8,521 bases of DNA from Selenomonas sp. (GTDB taxonomy: Bacteria > Bacillota_C > Negativicutes > Selenomonadales > Selenomonadaceae), in NCBI GenBank assembly GCA_017940705.1, contig JAGAYB010000065.1:1-8521 (forward strand). Direction: 5' to 3'. Shown piece by piece: positions 1 through 5,456 of the stretch. Each line of letters starts with the position of its first letter. Position 1 is the stretch's first letter. Both the position numbers and the translations under genes were made by a program. Below the pieces are notes generated by a model, which searched no databases, was not told the DNA's origin, and was given only the letters and a program-made list of their open reading frames with translations.

Positions 1-340
1 CAAAAAAGGGCTGCCGGTGCTGGCGATGCTGGTGACCTTGTCGCCGATTCTGGGGCTGATGGGCACGGTTATCGGCATGATTCAGTCCTTTTCGGTGTTT
101 AATCTGCAATCCGGTTCGCCCATGGCTATAACGGGCGGCGTGGGGGAAGCCCTGATTGCCACGGTGACAGGCCTGATGGTAGCTACGCTGGCGCTTTTGG
201 GGCACAGCTATTTCGGCTTGCAGCTTGACAGCATGGTGACCGATATGGAACAGCTGGGCTCCCTTTTGGAGGATATGTTTTTTACCACGAGAGGCCAGAT
301 GGTGACAGAACGGGGGAAAAAGCAACATGAAGCTGCATAG
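1..340 (+). CDS. exbB: ExbB/TolQ-family proton channel subunit, 3' part only
   Basis: This is the C-terminal 112 residues of an inner-membrane MotA/TolQ/ExbB-family protein. The reading frame is open from the first full codon at position 2, so the gene begins before the window. ExbB forms the proton-driven stator that, with ExbD, energises TonB. Two membrane segments are visible: one near the start with the family pattern LSPILGLMGTVIGMI, and one around positions 155-215 reading GGVGEALIATVTGLMVATLALLG. These correspond to the second and third helices of ExbB/TolQ, which line the channel. The tail is short and charged. The stop codon lies inside exbD (14 nt overlap), which implies translational coupling. 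TolQ is the main alternative, but the adjacent tonB gene and outer-membrane receptor favour ExbB. The N-terminal helix and start codon cannot be seen. Confidence 0.93.
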   Translation, partial: KKGLPVLAMLVTLSPILGLMGTVIGMIQSFSVFNLQSGSPMAITGGVGEALIATVTGLMVATLALLGHSYFGLQLDSMVTDMEQLGSLLEDMFFTTRGQMVTERGKKQHEAA

Positions 341-725
341 TGCCAGAATGGAACGCAGTCCGCAAATCATGATAATCCCCATGATTGACATTATCTTTTT
401 TCTGCTGGTGTTTTTTATGATGAGTACCCTTTACATGACAAGTCAGGAAACCATCCCCGTAAATCTGCCAGCGGCTGCCAGTGCCCGGCAGGATGTGGTG
501 AAAAGTTTGCAGGTGACGGTAGCAAAGGATGGGCGGCTCTATCTGGGTAAGGAGGATATGGCACTGCCGCAGCTGAAAGCCAGACTGGCCGCGGAGGCTA
601 AATCAGCAGATATTGCCGTGGCATTACGGGCGGATAAGGAAGTGGATTACGGTACGTTCATTGCCGTGATGGATGAACTGAAAACCTCGGGCATCCAGCG
701 CATCAGCCTTGCCGCCAGACAGTGA
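327..725 (+). CDS. exbD: ExbD-family biopolymer transport protein
   Basis: The protein has 132 residues, close to the usual ExbD/TolR length. It is a single-span inner-membrane protein with a short cytoplasmic N-terminus, one helix at about residues 14-37, and a periplasmic domain from about residue 40. The helix contains the motif IPMIDIIFFLLVFF, in which Asp21 matches the essential proton-carrying Asp of the family (Asp25 in E. coli ExbD). With ExbB it converts the proton gradient into work on TonB. The start at 327 lies within the end of exbB. A purine-rich GGGGGAAAAAG stretch upstream is only a moderate ribosome binding site, so the overlap probably supplies coupling. A later Met at residue 8 has no better site and would shorten the cytoplasmic tail. 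tonB follows after 9 nt. ExbD is favoured over TolR by context. Confidence 0.95.
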   Translation: MKLHSARMERSPQIMIIPMIDIIFFLLVFFMMSTLYMTSQETIPVNLPAAASARQDVVKSLQVTVAKDGRLYLGKEDMALPQLKARLAAEAKSADIAVALRADKEVDYGTFIAVMDELKTSGIQRISLAARQ

Positions 726-734
726 GGTAAGAGG

Positions 735-1520
735 ATGGTACAACACATGAACTTAGGCAAACTCATGGCACCTCTGCCGTTGTCCTGTCTGCTTCATGGA
801 GTCGGGATTTTTGCCATCGGTGTATTGCTGGGCTTCAATCAGGACTTGCTGGCTATGGATGGTCCCGTGGCCGAGGTGGTTATGGAGGTAGCGCCCGAGG
901 AAATGCCGGAGCGGCATGTTCCTAAGGCGGTGAGCCTGAATCCTTTTGCCAGCGAATCTGTCTGGGAAAGCCTTACAGGACAGGAAGCTAAACAGCCTGT
1001 CAGTCAGGAAAACGTTACAGCGGCTAAGTCCGTGACAGGCAGTCCGGCGGCAAGTGCCGGCAGTCAGGCTTTGCTTGCCGAAAATGAGGCCGTGAAGGGC
1101 GGTGACGGAGTGACCGCCGCCGGAACGGGCAGCAGTGAGGCGGCAGGCGGTTCGGCGGCTGCCGGTGGTGATACAGGTCATTATGAAGCCGGTACGGCAG
1201 GTACTGAGGACAATGCCGCCCCGGTATCAGCAGCCCCGGCAGAGAGCATGGAAAGTATTGCCGGACGCTTTGCAGCCAGGGTAGAAGCCTGCAAGGAATA
1301 CCCCTATATGGCAGTGAAACGGGGGCTGACGGGCGCGGCCAGTATTACCGTTACGCTGTCAGCAGCAGGCAGTCTGGAAAATGTCTACATCAGCAGTTCG
1401 TCAGGTGAAGGGCTGTTGGATGATGCCGCCCTGCAGACGGTGAGAAATGCTTGTCCCTTTGCGCATGGGGCTGGCCGGAGTGTCACTTTGACGGTGCCCC
1501 TGCATTTTGATCTGCAATAA
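735..1520 (+). CDS. tonB: TonB energy-transducing protein with Ala/Gly-rich linker
   Basis: This 261-residue protein has the TonB architecture. An N-terminal signal-anchor helix at about residues 14-34 contains Ser17 and His21, with the same four-residue spacing as the functionally important Ser16/His20 pair of E. coli TonB. A long low-complexity periplasmic linker covers about residues 35-170. A C-terminal TonB domain covers about residues 172-261, with the recognisable YPYMAVKRGLTG region (Tyr189-Pro190), a glycine-containing beta-hairpin, and a final VPLHFDL strand. The domain binds the TonB box of outer-membrane receptors. The linker is rich in Ala, Gly, Ser and Thr and lacks the Lys-Pro/Glu-Pro repeats of proteobacterial TonB. 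The start at 735 is chosen because GAGGT at 724-728 sits 6 nt upstream. A second ATG at 747 lies too far from any good site. It follows exbD closely, so it is probably a dedicated TonB for the receptor encoded downstream. Confidence 0.92.
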   Translation: MVQHMNLGKLMAPLPLSCLLHGVGIFAIGVLLGFNQDLLAMDGPVAEVVMEVAPEEMPERHVPKAVSLNPFASESVWESLTGQEAKQPVSQENVTAAKSVTGSPAASAGSQALLAENEAVKGGDGVTAAGTGSSEAAGGSAAAGGDTGHYEAGTAGTEDNAAPVSAAPAESMESIAGRFAARVEACKEYPYMAVKRGLTGAASITVTLSAAGSLENVYISSSSGEGLLDDAALQTVRNACPFAHGAGRSVTLTVPLHFDLQ

Positions 1521-1546
1521 TTTTTTTTACAACAACGGAGGATTAT

Positions 1547-2053
1547 ATGAACATATTATTACTTTATTCCAGCAAGACCGGCAACACGGCTAAAGTCGCT
1601 GCTGCTATTGGTGAAGCTCTTGCAGTCACGCCGGTGAAGGTGGAGGCGAACCCATCGCCGGAGGGTTATGATTTGATTATCGCCGGTTTTTGGGTGGACA
1701 GGGGAACTGCCGATGCTAAAATGAAGGCTTATCTGGAGAAACTCACCAATAAACGGGTGGCCATCTTTGCAACGCTCGGTGCAGAGGCCGATTCAGAGCA
1801 TGCCCGGAAATGTCTGGAAAACGGGGCGGCTTTGCTGGGCGAAGGCTGCGAAGTGGTGGGACAATTCATCTGTCAGGGCAAGGTCGCTGAAGAAATGATT
1901 GAGCTGATGAAAAAGATGTTCCCTGAGGGTCATCCCCATGCCATGACACCAGAACGGCTGGCCAGAATAGAACGGGCGGCCAGTCATCCCGATGCCGAGG
2001 ACTTGGCGGCTGCCGGAGATTATTTCCGGCAGCTTTGTCGGGAGGCACAGTGA
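1547..2053 (+). CDS. Flavodoxin-family protein, possible heme/bilin-acting reductase
   Basis: The protein has 168 residues and starts with a beta strand followed by the FMN phosphate-binding loop SSKTGNT (residues 8-14), the flavodoxin signature. The two further FMN-contacting loops are probably AGFWVDRGTAD (46-56, with Trp49 placed to stack on the flavin) and ATLGAEADSE (74-83). The protein ends in a charged helical extension from about residue 126, including GHPHAM and several other His residues. It is cytoplasmic, with no signal peptide. GGAGG at 1537-1541 is 5 nt before the start. Its stop overlaps the next ATG by one base (TGATG). Its place in an uptake operon suggests it acts on the imported substrate. 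In Fusobacterium nucleatum, flavodoxin-type proteins (FldH, HmuF) are reported to bind heme or reduce its anaerobic breakdown product anaerobilin. That role here is inference; reduction of a ferric siderophore is the main alternative. Confidence 0.88.
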   Translation: MNILLLYSSKTGNTAKVAAAIGEALAVTPVKVEANPSPEGYDLIIAGFWVDRGTADAKMKAYLEKLTNKRVAIFATLGAEADSEHARKCLENGAALLGEGCEVVGQFICQGKVAEEMIELMKKMFPEGHPHAMTPERLARIERAASHPDAEDLAAAGDYFRQLCREAQ

Positions 2054-3084
2054 TGGAGGCTGCGCTGCAACAGGAAAAACAACGTGCAGTTCATCCCCGG
2101 AGCAGGAAGCGGTTATGGGCGTTGTCTTTGGGAGTGACGGTGCTGCTGGCGGCTGCTGTTTATAGCATTTGCCAAGGCGTGGTGGTGTTTTCGCCGGGGC
2201 AGGTGCTGGCGGTGCTGACGGCCGGCAGCGGCAATGAGAATTACAACATTCTCTATCATATCCGCCTGCCCCGGCTGCTTACAGGCGCTTTGACCGGCAT
2301 CAATCTAGCGCTGGCCGGCTGTATCCTGCAGGGTATTTTGCGCAATCCGTTGGCTGACCCGGGCATTATCGGCGTATCGGCAGGAGCCGGACTGGCGGCT
2401 ATGATGGTGATGATTTTGTTTCCCGAAAGCACTTCTTTTGTGCCTTTGTCAGCTTTTGTGGGCGCGATGTTTTCGGTATTGCTGGTCTTTTTCCTGTCAT
2501 GGGAAAAGGGCGTTCAGCCATTGCGCATGGTGCTGGCCGGGGTGGCGGTGGCCGCCTTTTTCGGCGGCGCCATGACGGCCTTGATGGTCTTTTATTCTGA
2601 CAGGGTGCAGGGCACAGTGAACTGGATGGCCGGCGGTTTTGCCGGACGCAGCTGGAGTCATGTTTATATGGTGCTGCCCTATACGCTGTTGGGGATGGCC
2701 GGAGCCTTCATGGGCAGCCGCTGGCTGAACGCTTTACAGCTGGGGGAGGATACCGCCAGAAGTCTGGGGGTGAAGGTGGAACGGGTACGCCTGTATCTGC
2801 TGCTGCTGGCTGCCCTGCTGGCAGCTTCTGCCGTGAGCGCTGCCGGTATGCTGGGCTTTGTGGGGCTGGTCGTTCCTCACATGGTAAGACTGGTGACCGG
2901 CTCTGATTTTGACTACCTGCTGCCGGCGGCGGCTCTTTGGGGGGCGGCGCTGGTTACAGGTGCCGATGTGGCGGCCAGAGTGGCCTTTGCCCCGGTGGAG
3001 ATTCCTGTAGGCGTATTCATGTCCTTTGTTGGCGCGCCGTTCTTCCTCTATCTGCTGCGGCAGGGAATGAAAAGGGGGCACTGA
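2053..3084 (+). CDS. FecCD/BtuC-family ABC importer permease (heme or siderophore)
   Basis: This is the membrane-spanning subunit of a type II ABC importer for iron-siderophore, heme or cobalamin, at the expected size of 343 residues. It has a positively charged N-terminus, a first helix at about residues 21-41, and many further hydrophobic spans. Family marks include RLPR (71-74), the RNPLADPGIIGVSAGA stretch (97-112), and GMLGFVGLVVPHMVR beginning at about residue 265, whose Pro275-His276 lies in the coupling region that contacts the ATPase. The start is taken at ATG 2053, which has GGGAGG at 2040-2045 seven bases upstream. A TTG at 2035 in the same frame lacks a comparable site. It overlaps the flavodoxin stop by one base and is followed after one base by its ATPase. 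Motifs identify the family but not the substrate; heme is inferred from the neighbours. Confidence 0.94.
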   Translation: MEAALQQEKQRAVHPRSRKRLWALSLGVTVLLAAAVYSICQGVVVFSPGQVLAVLTAGSGNENYNILYHIRLPRLLTGALTGINLALAGCILQGILRNPLADPGIIGVSAGAGLAAMMVMILFPESTSFVPLSAFVGAMFSVLLVFFLSWEKGVQPLRMVLAGVAVAAFFGGAMTALMVFYSDRVQGTVNWMAGGFAGRSWSHVYMVLPYTLLGMAGAFMGSRWLNALQLGEDTARSLGVKVERVRLYLLLLAALLAASAVSAAGMLGFVGLVVPHMVRLVTGSDFDYLLPAAALWGAALVTGADVAARVAFAPVEIPVGVFMSFVGAPFFLYLLRQGMKRGH

Positions 3085-3085
3085 C

Positions 3086-3898
3086 ATGTCAAATGATGCA
3101 AATATTATCCTGCGAGGGGAAAACTTGCGGTTGGAATACGGTCATCATGTGGTTGCAGAAAATTTGCACCTGTCCATCAGGCGGGCGGAAATCACTGCTA
3201 TTATCGGGCCAAACGGCTCAGGCAAGTCAACCCTGCTAAAAGCATTGGCTCGTCTGCTGCCTCCGGCAGCAGGCAGGCTGACCTTCAGTGGGCGTGATTT
3301 ATGGCGGCTCTCGGAAAAACAGGTGGCGCAAAAAATTGCCTTTATGCCCCAAAGCGCTGCCCTGCCGCCGGATTTGACAGTGGCGGAGGTGGTTAAGCTG
3401 GGCAGGCTGCCGCACCGCAGCTTTTGGAGTTCCTTTCAGCCGGAAGATGAAGCTGTCTGCCGTGATGTCATGGAGATGACGGGGCTGACCGCTTTTGCCC
3501 AGCGTCCGCTGGGTTCTTTGTCCGGCGGTGAACGGCAGCGTGCCCGGCTGGCTTTGGCGCTGGCCCAGCAGCCGGAGGTTTTGCTGTTAGATGAGCCTAC
3601 GACATATCTGGATATCCGCCATCAACTGGCATTGATGGATATAGTAAAGAAACTGCACCAGCAGCTGGGGCTCACCGTGCTGATGGTGCTCCATGACCTC
3701 AATCAGGCGGCCCGGTACAGCCAGCGGCTGGTAGCCCTGCAACGGGGGCACATCATTGCCGATGGACAGGTGCAGGAGGTGTTTAACAGTCGGTTGCTGC
3801 GTAATTTGTATGGTGTTGAAAATGAAATTAAGACAGTGGAGATTCGGGGGAGAAGGGAACATATCTTTTTCCCGGCAGCTGTCTGCGGAGATGTGTAA
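3086..3898 (+). CDS. ABC importer ATPase, FepC/HmuV/BtuD class
   Basis: This 270-residue cytoplasmic ATPase powers the FecCD-type permease encoded just upstream. All nucleotide-binding elements are intact: Walker A GPNGSGKST (41-49), Q-loop Gln89 in FMPQ, ABC signature LSGGERQR (145-152), Walker B LLLDEPTTYLD (166-176) with catalytic Glu170, and the switch His203 in VLHDLN. The DEPTTYLDIRHQ wording and the following HDLNQAARYSQRL region are typical of the iron-siderophore/heme/B12 importer class rather than exporters. A run of Gs at 3074-3078 provides the ribosome binding site. The gene ends exactly where the next ATG begins (TAAATG, no spacer). The C-terminal part, ending in IFFPAAVCGDV, is ordinary in length for the class. 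Substrate specificity cannot be read from the ATPase. Confidence 0.95.
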   Translation: MSNDANIILRGENLRLEYGHHVVAENLHLSIRRAEITAIIGPNGSGKSTLLKALARLLPPAAGRLTFSGRDLWRLSEKQVAQKIAFMPQSAALPPDLTVAEVVKLGRLPHRSFWSSFQPEDEAVCRDVMEMTGLTAFAQRPLGSLSGGERQRARLALALAQQPEVLLLDEPTTYLDIRHQLALMDIVKKLHQQLGLTVLMVLHDLNQAARYSQRLVALQRGHIIADGQVQEVFNSRLLRNLYGVENEIKTVEIRGRREHIFFPAAVCGDV

Positions 3899-4639
3899 AT
3901 GTCAATTGTCATTGAGAATGTAAATTGTTCTCGTAAAGGCCGTGTTATCCTGCACAATGTTTCCTTACAGGCAGGCAAGGGTGAGGTCTTAGGACTGCTG
4001 GGGCCTAACGGCGCCGGGAAAACGACCCTGATTCGCCTCATTGCCGGTCTGGCCAGACCTGACAGCGGCAGGATTTTGGTGGATGGGGAGGATGCTGCCG
4101 GGCACAGCAAGACGTTCCGGCGCTTGCTAGGGCTTGTCCCGCAGGAAAATAATTTTGAAAGTGAGCTGACTATTGAGGAAAGCATGATCTGTTATGCCCG
4201 GCTTTACGGGCTGCCGCATCCCCGTCAGTTGGTGACGGCCGTCTGTGACAGGCTGCAGATTGGCAGCTGGCGGCAAAAATTGCCGGATAAATTATCTGGC
4301 GGCATGAAGCGCAGGGCGATGATTGCCCGGGCCATGCTGCCGGAGCCGGAAATTTTGCTGCTGGACGAACCCAGCGTGGGCCTTGACCCGGATATGCGGC
4401 AGGAGGTATGGCAGCTGCTCAGAGTTTTGCAGGCTGGTGGGAAAACCGTGCTGCTTACCACGCATTATATGGAAGAGGCAGAGGCTTTGTGCAGCCGTAT
4501 TGCTTTTTTGCGTGAGGGACATCTGCTCTATACAGGCACCTGCAAAGGCTTGGGAAGATTTCTTTCGCCTGAGGGCATGACGCTGGAAGATGCTTTCGTA
4601 GAGTTGTCCCATGGGCAGCTGGCACAGGAGGTGGGCTGA
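3899..4639 (+). CDS. ABC-2 type exporter ATPase (CcmA/DrrA-like)
   Basis: This 246-residue ATPase differs from the preceding one. It carries Walker A GPNGAGKTT (35-43), Q-loop Gln82 in LVPQENN, signature LSGGMKRR (132-139), Walker B LLLDEPSVGLDP (153-164) with Glu157, and switch His189 in TTHYMEEAE. The LSGGMKRR signature, the DEPSVGLDP wording and THYMEEAE are characteristic of ABC-2 exporters such as DrrA, NodI and CcmA. It has no long C-terminal extension. The gene abuts the importer ATPase with no spacer and has GGAG at 3887-3890 upstream. Its stop overlaps the start of its permease partner by one base. It is expected to drive efflux of a small molecule or lipid through that permease. In this locus the substrate could be heme, a heme-breakdown product or a metallophore; that is inference. 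Confidence 0.92.
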   Translation: MSIVIENVNCSRKGRVILHNVSLQAGKGEVLGLLGPNGAGKTTLIRLIAGLARPDSGRILVDGEDAAGHSKTFRRLLGLVPQENNFESELTIEESMICYARLYGLPHPRQLVTAVCDRLQIGSWRQKLPDKLSGGMKRRAMIARAMLPEPEILLLDEPSVGLDPDMRQEVWQLLRVLQAGGKTVLLTTHYMEEAEALCSRIAFLREGHLLYTGTCKGLGRFLSPEGMTLEDAFVELSHGQLAQEVG

Positions 4640-5382
4640 TGTTCAACGGTTTTTCAGCGGTGTTTTACCGGGAAATGAAAATGCTGGTACGTCGTATTGG
4701 CGGACTGGGGTATCTTTTTTCGGGGCTGCTTTTTCCCCTGATTTATCTGTTGGCCTTTGGCTGGGGGCTGGGGGACAGAGTGGACGTGGCCGGTGGGTAT
4801 TTTGCTTATCTGGCTCGTGGCATGCTGGCTATCACCGTGATGATGAATGCTTTTCAGCAGACGGCGTTGTCTGTCAGTGCCGCCCGGTTTTACTACCGTA
4901 ATTTCTCCACTCTGCGCCTCAGTCCGATTAGTGACAGTGCGATTGTGTTCGGCATTGCTTTGGCCGGGACGGTCAGGGCTTTGCTGGCGGCACTGGTTAT
5001 TTTTGCAGCGGCCAGCTTGCTGTTGGGGCTGGAACTGTTGTCGTTGCCAGGCGTGCTTGGTCTTATCCTGACGGCTTTTGCCTTCGGTGCTTTCGGGGTG
5101 GCGGTCGGCTTGTCCATTAAAGGACAGGAGCAATTTTCCATCATTATCAATTTTTTCATCACCCCGATGACCTTTTTTTGCGGTTCATTTTTTCCCATTG
5201 CCAATCTGCCGGAACTGGTGCGGCAGGCAGTACAGTATCTGCCCCTGTCGCTGACCAATCAGCTCCTGCAGGCTCACGACTTTGCCGGCAGCACAGGCAC
5301 GGCTGCGATGGGGCTGCTGGCTGTTACCGCCGTGATTTACGCCTACGGTGTTTATCGCGTGCGCACTTATAGTGAATTTTAG
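4639..5382 (+). CDS. ABC-2 type exporter permease
   Basis: This 247-residue inner-membrane protein has about six hydrophobic spans, roughly at residues 24-44, 58-80, 100-124, 134-160, 166-188 and 222-241. The N-terminal segment FYREMKMLVRR precedes the first helix, as in ABC-2 permeases, where it forms the interface helix contacting the ATPase. The stretch around residues 174-206 (FITPMTFFCGSFFPI, then LPELVRQAVQYLPLSLT) is the classic ABC-2 signature, with the conserved reentrant region following. The start has AGGAGG at 4626-4631, seven bases upstream, and overlaps the ATPase stop by one base. It is therefore the membrane half of a two-gene exporter inserted in an uptake operon. CcmB-like heme or cytochrome-maturation exporters are one comparison, but nothing in the sequence fixes the substrate. 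Confidence 0.9.
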   Translation: MFNGFSAVFYREMKMLVRRIGGLGYLFSGLLFPLIYLLAFGWGLGDRVDVAGGYFAYLARGMLAITVMMNAFQQTALSVSAARFYYRNFSTLRLSPISDSAIVFGIALAGTVRALLAALVIFAAASLLLGLELLSLPGVLGLILTAFAFGAFGVAVGLSIKGQEQFSIIINFFITPMTFFCGSFFPIANLPELVRQAVQYLPLSLTNQLLQAHDFAGSTGTAAMGLLAVTAVIYAYGVYRVRTYSEF

Positions 5383-5388
5383 CAATCC

Positions 5389-5408
5389 GGCTTTGCCTAA
5401 GCAGAGCC
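5389..5408 (+). other. Intercistronic hairpin between exporter and receptor genes
   Basis: GGCTTTGC (5389-5396) pairs with GCAGAGCC (5401-5408) over eight base pairs, one of them a G-T wobble, around a four-base CTAA loop. It begins six bases after the exporter permease stop. The sequence that follows (TTGTAATAGTTTTATCC, then TTTTT at 5426-5431) is T-rich but interrupted, so this is at best a weak or conditional intrinsic terminator. It could instead be an mRNA-stabilising or processing stem that sets different levels for the upstream transport genes and the downstream receptor gene. This is the longest non-coding gap inside the cluster. No convincing promoter or Fur box is visible in it. Confidence 0.45.
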
Positions 5409-5456
5409 TTGTAATAGTTTTATCCATTTTTAAGTTCTAAGAGAAAGAGGATGTAC

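Noticed and set aside
753..1181. A 142-codon minus-strand open frame opposite tonB
   Set aside because: It is antisense to the low-complexity TonB linker, where Ala/Gly/Ser codons rarely give stops on the other strand. It has no domain or ribosome binding site that stands out.
1501..1530. TGCA-loop-TGCA followed by eight Ts just after the tonB stop, as a possible terminator
   Set aside because: The stem is only four base pairs with an eight-base loop and A-T rich surroundings, too weak for an intrinsic terminator, and the flavodoxin gene starts just 26 nt after the stop.
3252..3274. Strong hairpin (CTGCTGCC, loop TCC, GGCAGCAG) inside the importer ATPase gene
   Set aside because: It sits mid-gene over Leu-Leu-Pro-Pro-Ala-Ala codons, and similar GCTGCC/GGCAGC pairings recur in these GC-rich genes, for example near 2809-2825, so codon bias explains it.
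5383..5450. Fur box or promoter upstream of the receptor gene
   Set aside because: No sequence close to GATAATGATAATCATTATC is present, and the best hexamer pair (TTGTAA at 5409 with TAAGTT at 5431) matches consensus poorly.
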